This document shows, in pieces, positions 12,801 through 24,539 of a stretch of 64,000 nucleotides of DNA (position 1 is the stretch's first letter; each line of letters starts with the position of its first letter). The position numbers were made by a program, and so were the translations under genes. A model generated the notes under the pieces. That model did no database searches, was not told the DNA's origin, and was given only the letters and a program-made list of their open reading frames with translations. Origin of the DNA: Acholoe squamosa (taxonomy: Eukaryota; Annelida; Polychaeta; Phyllodocida; Polynoidae); NCBI GenBank assembly GCA_949317995.1, contig OX439038.1, positions 33,998,613 to 34,062,612 on the forward strand, read 5' to 3'.

Positions 12801-13589
12801 CTTTGTATGCATACACAAAGTTTAGAATACTAATAGATGATGTTGTTGACTAAGTATAAGGTTGTTTATGAATTGGAAGTGGATGTCATAGGTCTCTACT
12901 TGACTGTACGTGACTTGAGCATGAAGAACTCGTGAATGACAAATATCAAACCATCTGACTGACGTTATACATGTACATGTAGCAGCAAGCCACTGGATAT
13001 TTTTTAGTTTAATAGACGCTAATAAATTACATCCTAGATGTTTAAATAAATATTACAAGAGCACAGTACTCTTTTATGTGAAATAAGATAGGATGTGTTT
13101 ATGACTGATAAGTTTGAATAATACCCTTTGAGGTGGACCACCTTGCCCTCTTCATGAAGGAGAGGGGACAAACTGTCTATTAAATATTATTAGAAGTTTT
13201 CTTTATGCCAAGGGCACTATGGAAAATGATGACATTGCTACATTCTGTTCTGATAATATACTTTTCCGCAAGATAATAAGATATGATATGTAGAGGATTC
13301 GAAAAGCGATGACATAATGCTTGGGCCCTGTGTAATTTCTTATTTCAGGATATGAGGTCACTAGGATAATGCAGTCATCCTTGGTTTTCTTAATTCCCTA
13401 TTCAAATTGAGCATTAATTCGGTTGGAGATAAATTGAATTGTCAATAGTGCCTTGGACCATTTTGAAATGATTTATTTACATATGAAAATGTAAATACAG
13501 TTCATATTCTTCTTCTGAATAACGTAGATGTGTTGCCCTCCTATAGCATATGTGAATCCTCATTCATTGTCGTCTACACCTTATAAATA
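9883..13589. other. Intergenic DNA, repeat fragments only
   Basis: 10236-10470 contains several GCATGATGCA words related to the fold-back element at 60.7-61.8 kb. 11268-11519 is a diverged G-rich stretch with an 83-aa ORF that looks repeat-derived. 11695-11780 carries a CAGTGGCAGATCCAGG-type terminus (compare 55535-55690). No host gene was recognised. Confidence 0.45.
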
Positions 13590-13921
13590 GACTCTTCACC
13601 GGTTGCAAATCCTGGGCCAGATCTCATTAATTCCCTGAGTCTAGTACCATGTACACGTACATTTTCCTCTTTGAGCTGTTTATTTTCTACTGGCATAGCT
13701 CAATAAAAAGGCACATCTTAACGTCCTCCAATATAAATGTACTACATACAGTAAGTAATTCTACATCAAAATATATGCAGATATACAGTGAGAAATATTT
13801 TGGTGATTTGTCTGAGGACATTAGAAGTCAACATCACAAAGAGGAAAAAGTGTATGGAACCTGACTGTAGGCTGTGTGAATCCACGAGATAAGGCCTTGG
13901 ATTTGCAACCGGTGGAGACTC
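13590..13921. mobile_element. TA-flanked MITE, 332 bp
   Basis: Imperfect inverted repeats of about 35 bases (GACTCTTCACCGGTTGCAAAT and its complement near 13900) lie between TA dinucleotides at 13588-13589 and 13922-13923, as for Tc1/mariner-like MITEs. On the minus strand it contains AATAAA (13684-13679), the first such signal downstream of the MTG2 stop. Confidence 0.7.
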
Positions 13922-14152
13922 TATAGTGAGGTTTCTTGTTAATGTGTGCGCGGCCATGACAGACCTGATCTCGGAATATCTTGTGTTATTCAGATAGATT
14001 CAACACTTCCACACTCCATGCCATGCCATGAACAGGTAAGGTTGTGAGACCAGGGCAGGAAGTCGCTAATGTCAGCGTGCACATGGTAAGCTCAGGAACC
14101 AGTCTGCTCACTATACACTTGATGATGATGCCCCATAGGATACATGGGCATG

Positions 14153-14511
14153 TCAGTCCTTATGTATATCATACAGGTGCCTGAGGTGTACCAGTAGTTC
14201 CTCCATATTCACCTTACGTTTGGCAGACACAGGTATAACCTGTAGGTCAGTCCTCCTCTGTAGCTCCTCTAGGTTACGCTGTGCAGACTTAAGGTCTATC
14301 TTATTGGCCACAATGGCGTGAGGTCTGTCGGCCAGACCTGGTCTGTACATGTCTAGTTCATACTGGAGGTCTTCCAGCTGCCTCCAGGGCTCTTCTGCAG
14401 ACATGTCAAGTACGTACAGGAGGCACACACACCGCTCCACGTGGCGCAGGAAAGCAAAGCCAAGTCCACGATTCTGATGTGCACCGCGGATCAAACCAGG
14501 GATGTCTGCAA
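14153..14511 (-). CDS. MTG2: MTG2 coding exon 7 (G3, G4, G5 motifs and stop)
   Basis: It encodes residues 252-370. A CAG acceptor precedes TTGCAGAC, completing a split Val codon. It carries DIPG, the [10 protein letters not shown] switch region, NKID and SAK, and ends LYDIHKD then stop. The downstream 3' UTR reaches a MITE that supplies the nearest poly(A) signal. Confidence 0.95.
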
Positions 14512-17500
14512 CTGAACGGTGCAAGGAAAGGTGATTAAATTGGAAATTGGAATGGTTGTATTGAGTAGGCCACATAACTGGCAGAAATAAGCCTTTCAGA
14601 AGCAAGGTTATGTGTGGCCAGAATGTAATAGCATACTGTCAACGAACCGTTACAAGTCGATGTTGTAAAGAACACTGAATCCAGAGAAGTTCTTTGATCC
14701 TTGTTTATTGCATGATGACAGAGTGTACATATAGGTGGTAACAATGATACACTCGCCAGCGTGCAGGCTCTGCCCCTAAGCTTATAGCTCAACCTGTCGT
14801 AGGTTCTAGATACTAGGGAGGTTGTGCGTAGAATAAAGAGATGCCTGGGAGCTGCTCATAGGGTCTTATATACCTAGGTGAGCAGCTCACAGGGTGATGA
14901 AATATACCGGTAGGAGCAGGTCAGATCTGGTCAAGTCTGGTTGGATCTGGTCAGATCTGACGCGTCGTCATACCTGGTAATGATTCTATTTATATGTGGA
15001 CCAATCAGGGTGAAGGGAGATTGTGGAATTTCCCTGCATCCTAGAAATGCGTCCACAGGTATGTCGGTATGTTGTGATACTCCCAGTGAGTCAGTGCCCA
15101 GAAATGGAATGGGTCCGGCTGGATGATGTAAGAGTAGCTCACTGTACACACTGGTGGGGGGGGGGGTGTGAGCTGTAAGCTTGTGAGCAGGGCCTGAGGA
15201 TGTGTGGCGAAGAATTTAATAAATGTGTAAAATAATGAATAATACCCAGAATAGTCCATTGACAATACGTTACAAAGGTTGAGGGGTAGTGTAAATGTAT
15301 GAGTTTGTGGAAAGTGAACCGTGTTAATAGAAGGGTATCAGAAGCAGTAATTTTATACATGTAATGCTATATCAAATGACTTATGCCCAAATATTAAGCA
15401 AATATCAGTATCCTATGACAGGGGTAGATACTAACTTTTACAGCTACTGGCCACCCGGGCCCATAGCTACCGAAATCTATGGGCCCAGAGCTAAAGCTAT
15501 GGGCCCAAAACAACTAATTTGTTTGAAAGAGAAATTCTTCAGTATTCCTCATAAGATACATCATAACATAGTCAGGATGACCAAATTCCTGACGACTTTC
15601 TCTTTCCAATGACATATAACATGCCTATACTACATACAATAAATTTTTAGGAGGGTAATTACTGAGAAAACTACGGGCCAGCACCAAAAACTACGGGCCA
15701 TTGGCTCCCGGGTCAGCGTTAGTGTCTACCCCTGCATACTATGTATGAGAAGTATTGACTCACCTGCTAACTGTTCATAGTCATCATACTCTATGATGCC
15801 CACATGTGGTCTCAGTGTGGTAAAGGGGTATGCCGCCACGCGAGGTTTGGCCCTTGACACTGCCCGCAGTAAGGTAGACTTACCAGCATTAGGGAACCCA
15901 ACCTGGCAATATAGAAGTCAGATTTGACAAAACACCCTGTATGGCTAATGCATGCATTCATTATCACTCAGTTACATAGGCGATGTCCATGAAGCTTAGT
16001 ACCTATGAAACACTTCAGATGGCGCTACCAGCAAGGGGACCATTCTTGGTACAGAGGCAAAGAGTACTGTGCTGTAAGCCGCACCTTGAAACAAATGATA
16101 TAAGTTGCACCCGGGGCTTGAGTCTTGATGTTTAAGTACTGTTATGCAGTAAAAGTGCCTGCTTATAAGGCGCATCTTCTAAAAGCCACGATCTAAAAAT
16201 TAGATTTCGTGTATAAGCTGCGCCTTATATGGACTTAGCAGGATCATTTATTAGCCAATGAGATGATCCCAACGATTCACTGCGGTCCTCTCGGGGGCCG
16301 ACTGGTACCCATCTGATAGGTCTTATTTTTAATACAATGTCATTAAATCAGAACATACTAAATCATACTGCTTTCTTAATCTACAGATACATACCAGGCC
16401 AACATGCGCCATGACCCTTAGTTCCACGGCCATCTTCCGCACCTCGGCCTTAGCACCCTCCTCATAGATCTGGTACATGTGGAAAACAGAACAATAATGT
16501 ACTGATAAGTTATTAATAGGTCATAGTCAAACCATCCATACTTTAATAGCTCTAGATTCTCAAGGCCATTGAAGCCTTGGTGAAGTATTTGAATTTTCTG
16601 ACTCTAAGAAGCACTTTTTTATTGACCAGATTCTCAAAACAAAATCCTCGGGATTGTTTTTGTATTTTTCAATAAATGATAGAGATCTACTTTGAATGTA
16701 AGGCACCGGTAGTGATGAAGAGGATATTCTGGTATTTTAGACTTACTGCTGGAGCACGGTCCTCATTTGTGAGAAAATAATGGTTTCCTTTCCCTCCAGC
16801 ACCACCTCGAGCAGCAACAAAGATATCACCTTCTTTTGCAAGGTCTGCTAAAATGTTGCCAGTCGTGTCTTTGAAAAGCGTCCCTACAGGTACCTAAAGA
16901 ACACGTGTAGGGTTAGTCATGGGGAACCAACATTATGATCTTTTTGTGAAGGCTTATAAGTAAACACTTTCTCATGCATCTTCAAGCAGTAAAACCATAC
17001 GTATGTATGGCTAAATAATCCTAGAAGGAATATCAGTTCTTCCTTAGCCAAAATCTCGTAAACAGACTTTGCTTCTACATTTATTGTACTCTAAGTTTAA
17101 TGCAATATCTAAGTACATACATCAAGCAGGCATATTTTTCTCGCGTGAGAATTCGGATGTTTTCTCATCGATGAGCCATTGGGATAGGGCTAGCATTACA
17201 TCTGATAAGGTAAGTAGAAGTACTGACAGTATGGATACCTTTACATACAAGTGTTCAGCGTCCTTCCCATGGCAGTGCTTATTCCCTCCCTTTTCTCCGT
17301 CTTCTGCCCTATATAATGAGCTGGTGTGTTGCAAGGACTTTATGGAAAAGTCGGCTACAGGAAAGGTAATGAATGTATATAGAGTAAAACTTCGTTATAA
17401 AGAACTCTGATATAAGGAGACCTTGCTAAATTCAGGGTTGCCACCAGACCTGAGACATAGAAAAATCCTGACTTTTTCCTGACTTCTTCCTGACAAATCA

Positions 17501-20500
17501 AAAAAAAAAAATCCTGACCATTTACCATGTTTAACCCTGCACTGAAAACCTTCGAGGTTGAAGAACTCGTCAGCAGTGACAACATTAGGTCCTCAGGTTG
17601 ACAATACCTAAATCTACAGCCTTAGGTCATCAAGGGGTCGTCATAGGTACCAACTTTAGGTTGTCAGTGATGACGTGGAGACGTCACTTTGGTTACACAT
17701 CTTCACTATATCATGCTACATTCTCTTATGTATATTTTTTTTTTCATGATTATCATTGTAAAAGTTGTTGGATCCCTTTGCTAATTCAATGCAGGTATTT
17801 GTCAAAGCATATCCTGGAGTAGATCATATACATTGTGTAATGGGATAGTGGGGCCCTCTTTGAATTTGGCTCTTTGAATCTGAGCAAAATTGACTCAAAA
17901 GTGGCCTGAACCCGCACATGGATAATGAGCAAAAACCGGTAGTGCATCCCAAGATAATCAATGTTAACATCTTGAATCTTGTTCAGGGGACCCTAAGGAT
18001 CAAAAAAATACCTGGTGAGTTGGCATGTGGGAGGGGGTGCATGGTGGGCCCTATCAGCCCCCAGCCTAAAGCAACATGTGTAATGTCTGGGTAAAATAGA
18101 TGTTGGGGGTTTCAGGGCATACTCACCAGAAAAATTTTGAATTCCTATTTTCTTCAAACTGTGACACAGACGTTTTTTGTTGTTGGAAAAGTAGCTATGT
18201 GACTGGAATGGGGGGGTCTGGGGGGTTTCCCCCGGAGGCCGAGGAAACTTTCGAATATCTAGAGGCCAAATGGTGCAATCTGGAGCTTTTTCAAGGATTT
18301 ATTTGATGGTTTGGGATTCTGTCCATCTGTTGTCGCCAGAGTACCAGACCCCCCCCTTCAGTAAAACCTGGGGAAATCATGATTGCCAACAGTACTAAAG
18401 TCCTCAAAATCAAGCCCCATCTATGCCTTATTGAATTTCTATTTCTTTTTTTTTTTTTTTTTTTTTGCTTGAAAGGGGAAGGACGACCGTTCAGCGTCGT
18501 GCTGAACGGTCGTCCTTCCCCCCTACCCCTGTCAGAAGTTATCTATGCCTCATTGCATTTCCTTTATTCAGGGTGCACCTGTATGCTGGGATCACGCCCT
18601 AAGTCCTATAGCACAGAGATCACAGGGTCTAAAGGTCCAAGCTACCAATAGCTTTTTGAATTTTCAAAATTCATAAAATAGAAAAAGTTATATTCTAATT
18701 TTTTTCTTATGTCAAATCTCCAAACTAATATAGTGCAGTCTATAAGCGGGGTGCACCATATACGCAAAGTATCATTTTAAAGTTTCAATTTGTCTCTAAT
18801 GAAGTAACCTAATGTCACATTCTGATTCAAATAAACCAGTTTCTGTTCATAGGATAACAGATGAAATAGGATTCTACCATGTTCATGATAGAATACCATG
18901 TATGATTTAGCACATAAACTACTTACAATGCATTCTGCTTACCAAGGACTCGCTACACTCATTATTGTCCAAATATCATTCACAGATAATCAACCACTCA
19001 GAAAATTTTGGTAATTTGGTATGGTTCTTTCCATTTTAGACACAATTTGACTCATGACTTTTTCCTGACTTTTCCCCAAATCTCAAAATTTCCTGACCTT
19101 TTCATGGAAAATACTGACTTTTTCCTTACCCTGAAAAAAATATGGCTTTTCCTGACTTTTTCCTGACCAGTGGCAACCTGTGCTTATAAGGAGCATATTT
19201 TTCTAGCAGTAATTTCCCCCCATACATTTCTATAGTAATAAAAAAACACCTTAGAACGAGGGAATATTTCTATAAACTCTGATATAAGGAGGGAATTTTA
19301 GCAGTCCCTGGCCTCCCTTAGATGTTTACAGAGGTACACAGGGACAGGGAAATGGAGAGAGATGTCCTATCACAGGCCCTAGCCTCTCTTACGTGTTCAC
19401 AGCCGCACATAGGGGCAGGAAGGTGGGGAGAGATGTCCTGTCACATGCCCTAGCCTAATTATGTTCTGATGACTCCCCTTCCGTACACATACTGCCCCTT
19501 ATAGCAAAAAAAGTAAAACTAGGGGTCTCTTATAAGCAGAGATACTATACTAAAATGTCACAGTCGTAGCACTGAGTGCTAAGTCCCTGTCCTTTATGAC
19601 AATTTCCTCATCACTATGTCAAATGATTAATGTCAGTTGGCCTCAAAGGTTTAAGATTATGACAAATTGTGAGTAAATACTGACATATATTGAAAATTGC
19701 TGACATATAGTGACTAAGTACTGACATATATTGAGTAATTGCTGACAAATAGTGAATAATTACTGACGCTATTGACTAAATGCTACAAATTGTGATTAGA
19801 TACTTACATATTTTGACTAATTGCTAACAAATAGCGAGTAAATATAATGCAGCAATGTAAATTGCTGTTAACTCGAAAAGTGAAAAGCCTGTGATTGGCT
19901 CCCATGAGTGAATGAGTTGTGCACTTATCCTGTTGCATCAGCACTCCCTCACCCAGGTTATCCGCACCACCAAACTACTATTCGCATAACTCCCACCAAA
20001 ACTGAGCTATTTGCACCACATTGCCAAAAAAGGTGGGAAAGTTGATACATGGATCAACATCATATACTTTCACCATTGGAGGCAAAAAGTGTCTTATGGC
20101 TGCCAACCAACTGAGTCTGTACAATATTGACAATTTCTCAAAATTTACAAAACTTGGTAATGAAATACCTTTTCCTGCAAGACCCCTACATCTCCTCCTT
20201 TAATGCCACTACAAATTCATTAAGTAATTCTGCCTCTTATATATAAAATTTCCATCTTTTTTTAAAACTTATTCGCACCACTAAAATGACTGAAAGTGCA
20301 GGGCCCAGAGTGTCTCCTTATAACTCACTTTTTGAGTTAATTACTAACATTATTGTTTAACTGCTGACAAATAGAGAGTAATTATTGTCATATATAGACT
20401 AATTGCTGAACTGAATCGATGACTATTCTATGTTTAAAGCCCAATATAACTAGAAGCTGTAAGATCAACACACATTTTACAGTGTAGGGAGAGTGGTGGT

Positions 20501-23500
20501 GAAGAGAAGCTAGATAGTGTAAATTCAACACACATTTTTTACAGTGTAGGGAGAGTGGTGGTGGAGAGAAACTAGACAGTGTATGTTCAACACACATTTA
20601 TTTACAGTGTAGGGAGAGTGCTGGTGGAGAGAAACTAGACAGGGTAAGTTCAACACACATTTATTTACAGTGTAGGGAGAGTGGTGGTAGAGAGAAACTA
20701 GACAGTGTAAGTTCAACACACATTTTTTACAGTGTAAGGAGGGGGGGGAGAAGCTAGACAGTGTAAGTTCAACACACATTTTTTACAGTGTAAGGAGGGG
20801 GGAAAAGAAGCTAGACAGTATAAGTTCAACACACATTTATTTACAGTGTAGGGAGAGTGGTGGTGGAGAGAAACTAGACAGGGTAAGTTCAACACACATT
20901 TATTTACAGTGAAGGGAGAGTGGTGGTAGAGAGAAACTAGACAGTGTAAGTTCAACACACATTTTTTACAGTGTAAGGAGGGGGGGGGAGAAGCTAGACA
21001 GTGTAAGTTCAACACACATTTTTTACAGTGTAAGGAGGGGGGAAAAGAAGCTAGACAGTATAAGTTCAACACACATTTTTTACAGTGTAGGGAGGGGGGT
21101 GGTTCATTATAGCATTATGCAGTCATGTAGGCCCTAAGGGTTATAAGGGACCATAGTATAGGAGGTTTGTAGGGAGAGCCTATTGCAAGGTGAGAGGCTA
21201 AATTCACAGCTAGGCCAAACATAGGAATTAGTGATGGGCACCCCAAGAGCCATTGTTCAATAGAGCCACAGCAAGGTTATAGGTGGTGGTCTAGCTGTCT
21301 GCCTATGTAGCCTGACTGTCTCACTCTTCACTCACAATTCAAAGCATACATTTAGTATGGTTAGTTAGTGACCCAGACTATACATGGACTATATCCATTG
21401 CGATTTCATACTCTGCAAATTCCCAGTCCTCCTAAAAGTCCCTGACCACTCAAGTGGACAGGGACAATAAAACAGTACTAAAATTCCCAAAATTCTCACC
21501 CTCAAGTAGAGAGTGCGTCTTACATATGGGGTGTGCCTTATATGCAAGGTACTACAGTATATCTCAATAAGTAGGCTGACCTTACTTATAAGGAGACCTT
21601 GCTTATAAGGAGCAAATTCACTTTTTTCAAGGTCCTCCTTATAACGAAGTTTTACTGTATCTCATACAATGTATGTTCAACCATCTGTAATATAATTCTG
21701 ATATACTGTAGTGGCCCGTTTAAGTGCCGGGTCTCAAATAAGTGCTGGTCTCGAATAAGCGGTGGGGGTACAGGGGTATTGAAATAATTCTTAAGCACTG
21801 AAAACAGTATTCAAATAAGCGCCTTAAACGGGCCATTATAGTAAGTAGACATTAGAGTCCTTTACAAATGAGATCTCAAACTCAAACTCCTTCTTTCAAA
21901 GTTATAATATAGCAAATTAAAAAAAAATATATTTGAAATTATTCTTGGTGGAAGGCGTTTCCAATTCCATACTATCATATATGCCAGCGTATAAACTGCA
22001 CCCATACTTATCTAATGAATGGATCTTCAAAATTCAAAAAGCTATTGGTTCCTCGGGGGCCCAGACCCCCCCCCCCCTCTAATGCTTTAATACTGATATT
22101 TGGGAATATATTGGGTAGGTGTTAGAAGTAACCCTTAACCCTCATTCACGTACAAGGCTTTGTCAACGGACGGTTACATGTGGTGAAGTGAATGTACACG
22201 GAATCCAGGAAAGTTCATTTGATCCTTTTATTGCATAGCTGACATGAGTGTTTCATAAAGGTGGTAACAATGATAACACTCGCCAAGATCTAAGCTCTGC
22301 CTCCGATCCTATGGCTCAACCTGTCGTAGGTTCTAGGTATAGGTGTAAGGTGTAAGTTGGGAGAGATGATTGGGAGTTGCTCAAGCTGCCTTTTATATAA
22401 AGGGCTTGAGCAGCTCACAGTATTGTGAAATATTCTATACACGTGGCTCAATGAAATAGAGACACGTGTCATAGGGAGAGATTGCCACCTGTGGGTTAAT
22501 CATGTTAATGAGGATTAAGAGGAGATTGTGAAATATCCTCTCATTCCAAATATGGCACCACAGGTGGATCCCACATCCTCCAGCGGGGCTGTGTGGGTGT
22601 AGATATGATTGGAATGTTATTACATCCGTCTACCTTATGTCACAGAGTCTCATGGAGGAAGTGAGTTCGTGATAACTTATGGATCCTGGTTCCTGTTGGG
22701 GAATACAGGAGATTGTTGAGTGTGGATCGTGAGCAGAGCTTAGGTTTTATATGGCGAAGAAATTAGTAAATATGAAAAATAATAATAATACCCAGAATGG
22801 TCCATTGACAGCTTATGCAGGTTGGATAAAACCTCTCCTTTGATATCAAACATGCCTACCATGCAAACTTTTTCTGAGTATGCTACTGTCAACGGATCGT
22901 TACATGTCATGAAGTGAGGTAGCAGGAGTCAATTCAGTTGATGATGCAGCTTTATTGTAAGATTGGCATGAGAGTAATCAATACAGTGTAACAGTATAGT
23001 ACCCACCAGTCTGACCAAGCTATATCTGAGTGTCGTAGGGTCTAGGTTTGGAGAAGAATAAGATGCCCTGAGTGGGTTCTGTATGTTTATAAAGGGAGAC
23101 CCACTCAGTGTTACTCATGTGCTATTTCTGGAAGTGCATGGTGACTCAGTTTGGGGGATGAGCAGCTCAGTCCCTCTCTGGTTAGATCCAGTCTAAGCCG
23201 GAGTAAGAGGAGGAAGCTGCTCTCAGGAGTGAGTCACCTGGGCAGGTGAGGCTAGAAATAGCATATGATATCATGTCTTCCAGTGGGGATCCGCAGGTGG
23301 GACCTGGGGGTACTCACTGGAGGAGGACTGGGAAGAGTGACTCACTCACCCTGTCAGGTTAAAAATAGGGTAGCGTTGGGTTTTACAGGGGGAAGCTTGG
23401 TCAGCTTGGTTTGAATATGTCTCTAATAATTATAATACATGGAATAGTCCATTGACACTACAGTACCAATAAGGCAATTTTCAGTGGACTCAGTATCACT

Positions 23501-24185
23501 TTTCTATACGTATGGAATTTCGTCGAAAACTGAACAAAGGTACAATAGTTCTTCCTACCTGTAAATATAACATGTCCTCCATTCCCACCATTCCCACCGT
23601 CAGGGCCTGCAAACTCCTTAAAGGGCAGACTGAGGAAGGACATAGCCCCGTTACCACCCTTACCTCCCCGAGCTGTCACGTACTTGAAATCCACAAAATG
23701 CTTGGACTGAAATATGAAAATGCAGGTTGACAGAAAATACAATATCGGTTTGTCTAAACAAATAATCCTCAGAATTAGTGATCTTATGAAATTATATTTA
23801 ATTATCATTGGGATTCTGTCTCATTCACAACATTGATTAACGGTTTTGTGAATTTAGTCTTACCTTAACTAGGCTTTAGGAGTAGAGATTAACAATAAAC
23901 CAGGAACCAATTCCCCGTTATGAACGCAAATAAGAATATCCCAAACTAAAAAACTGAACTTGTGGTTTATATGAGTCTTTCTAAAATCTCATCTGAGAAT
24001 CTTTTCCAAAAATCACCTAATCATAACCTGGTCAATCTATAGTTAGGCATACATACCTCCTTTCGGAGGGACTTTGCTTTCTGGATAGTAATAGGACGTG
24101 CTGTGCACATATGTCTGACATAGGACCACGTCATCAGTCTGCCCTGCACTGGCCATAGCAAAAGCGTCTTCACACCACTCAACAT
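14153..24185 (-). CDS. MTG2: MTG2 (GTPBP5), mitochondrial Obg-family GTPase, 7 coding exons, 370 aa
   Basis: Obg-family GTPases of this branch bind the mitochondrial large ribosomal subunit and help its late assembly. Coding segments on the minus strand are 24185-24057, 23706-23559, 17354-17239, 16893-16747, 16469-16395, 15902-15764 and 14511-14153. They sum to 1113 bp including the stop. All introns are GT-AG and all phases join. Residues 1-43 look like a mitochondrial targeting sequence. The glycine-rich Obg domain covers about 44-203, with G1 GFPNAGKST at 207-215, G3 DIPG at 254-257, G4 NKID at 321-324 and G5 SAK at 347-349. The EPW and YELDMY stretches fit MTG2 better than GTPBP10. Human MTG2 is about 400 aa, so the model is near full length. 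The start is the first ATG of its exon, but an upstream in-frame exon is possible. Confidence 0.93.
14637..15264 (-). repeat. Solo LTR, copy 1 (628 bp), in MTG2 intron 6
   Basis: Ends are TGTCAA...TTGACA, with a 4-bp target duplication ATAC (14633-14636, 15265-15268). It shares ends and internal words (GGTGGTAACAATGATA, ACCTGTCGTAGGTTCTAG) with the copies at 22161 and 22887. TATA-to-poly(A) order in the sister copy puts the LTR in the minus orientation, the same as the gene. Confidence 0.85.
15764..15902 (-). CDS. MTG2: MTG2 coding exon 6 (G1/P-loop and G2)
   Basis: Residues 206-251 plus one base. It contains the P-loop GFPNAGKST and the G2 region YPFTTL. The acceptor is CCAG and the donor GTGAGT. 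Confidence 0.95.
16395..16469 (-). CDS. MTG2: MTG2 coding exon 5
   Basis: 25 codons in phase 0 linking the Obg domain to the GTPase domain, ending in AHVGL just before the P-loop. The acceptor is CCAG and the donor GTATGT. Confidence 0.93.
16747..16893 (-). CDS. MTG2: MTG2 coding exon 4 (Obg domain)
   Basis: 49 codons in phase 0, starting VPVGTLFK and containing the conserved GGAGGKGN loop. The acceptor is TTTAG and the donor GTAAGT. Confidence 0.95.
17239..17354 (-). CDS. MTG2: MTG2 coding exon 3 (Obg domain)
   Basis: 116 bp. It completes the codon split after exon 2, encodes the [18 protein letters not shown] stretch that matches the Obg fold, and ends before a GTATCC donor. The acceptor is CTGTAG. 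Confidence 0.92.
17433..19180. mobile_element. Non-autonomous hAT-like element (about 1.75 kb)
   Basis: Left end CAGGGTTGCCACC and right end GTGGCAACCTG are inverted, followed on both sides by repeated TCCTGACTTTTTCC words. The CAGGGTTGCCA terminus is typical of hAT elements. The expected 8-bp duplication is not clean. No transposase ORF is present. It splits a small repeat with TTATAAGGAG words (about 17383-17432 and 19181-19290). Confidence 0.6.
18475..18521. repeat. Perfect hairpin, 21-bp arms, 5-base loop
   Basis: Bases 18475-18495 are exactly complementary to 18501-18521, with a GTCGT loop. It lies inside the hAT-like element, just after a run of T. Confidence 0.95.
19640..19850. repeat. 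Minisatellite of the GACTAATTGCTGACAAATAG family
   Basis: About ten units of roughly 20 bases alternate GACATAT-type and GACAAATAG-type words. The same family occurs at 20345-20410, 30025-30390 and 31640-32140. Confidence 0.8.
20461..21105. repeat. 60-bp minisatellite with higher-order structure
   Basis: About eleven units of 58-62 bp contain AAGTTCAACACACATTT, TTACAGTGTA and GGAG with a variable G-run. A multi-unit block at 20638-20833 recurs almost unchanged at 20879-21073, giving a 240-bp higher-order period. ORFs on the minus strand here are repeat artefacts. Confidence 0.92.
21560..21665. repeat. Short repeat with TTATAAGGAG and CGAAGTTTTACTGTAT ends
   Basis: It resembles the fragments around 17383-17432 and 19181-19290. 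Probably a small DNA-transposon derivative; its ends are not resolved. Confidence 0.4.
21706..21841. mobile_element. TA-flanked MITE, 136 bp
   Basis: Ends CTGTAGTGGCCCGTTTAAG and CTTAAACGGGCCATTATAG are inverted and lie between TA dinucleotides at 21704-21705 and 21842-21843. Internal AATAAGCG words repeat. Confidence 0.75.
22161..22810 (-). repeat. Solo LTR, copy 2 (650 bp), in MTG2 intron 2
   Basis: TGTCAA...TTGACA ends with a GCTT duplication (22157-22160, 22811-22814). On the minus strand a TATATAAAAG box lies near 22400 and AATAAA near 22230, the order expected of an LTR. Confidence 0.88.
22887..23457 (-). repeat. Solo LTR, copy 3 (571 bp), in MTG2 intron 2
   Basis: TGTCAA...TTGACA ends with a CTAC duplication (22883-22886, 23458-23461). 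It is more diverged inside than copies 1 and 2 and lies 76 bp from copy 2. Confidence 0.85.
23559..23706 (-). CDS. MTG2: MTG2 coding exon 2 (Obg glycine-rich fold)
   Basis: Residues 44-92 plus one base. It has the diagnostic [13 protein letters not shown] and [13 protein letters not shown] loops. The acceptor is TTTCAG and the donor GTAGG. Confidence 0.96.
24057..24185 (-). CDS. MTG2: MTG2 first coding exon (targeting peptide)
   Basis: 43 codons from the ATG at 24185 to a GTATGT donor. It is rich in Arg, Lys, Leu, Ser and Thr with no acidic residue until the last codon, as expected for a mitochondrial presequence. Just upstream of the ATG (24186-24212) is a T-rich tract ending in TACAG, which resembles a 3' splice site. 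Confidence 0.85.
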
Positions 24186-24338
24186 CTTCTGTACAAAGAC
24201 AAACAAGCCATGTTGGAGATTACATTCCATGATACAGCTAGACACACTTCAATACAATTACAACCTCAGGAAGTGGTCACCTTTTTAACAATGGCAGGGG
24301 GTTGGGAAGGTTTAAGATTTGGAGAAGAGTTGGCTCAC

Positions 24339-24536
24339 CTTGAACCCATTAATGTAAGTTAAGGGTGTGGCCCTAATGATGGTGTCACTGTCAATCAATC
24401 GTTCACACATGAGGGCTTGTGTGAAGGATAGGGCCCAGGGTATGGACAGCACGAAGAATATTAAACCACAGACCTGAATATTAGAGAGAGGAAGCAGTCC
24501 CCTAGTGTATTCATGTTTATAATTAAACCAAGACAT
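24339..24536 (-). CDS. Candidate upstream exon (66 codons, one membrane segment)
   Basis: An ATG at 24536 opens 66 codons with a hydrophobic helix (VCGLIFFVLSIPWALSF) and ends in phase 0 at a good donor, GTGAGC. The next acceptor-like site lies just before the MTG2 ATG, and joining there would keep frame. It could be an alternative MTG2 first exon, a small upstream gene, or a 5' leader with an upstream ORF. The protein is not recognised. Confidence 0.35.
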
Positions 24537-24539
24537 TTT

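Noticed and set aside
12557..12853. 98-codon ORF rich in Tyr and Ile
   Set aside because: No ATG at its start, no splice sites in suitable positions and no recognisable family.
20388..21072. Minus-strand ORFs with repeated CVLNLHCL units
   Set aside because: Translation of the 60-bp minisatellite.
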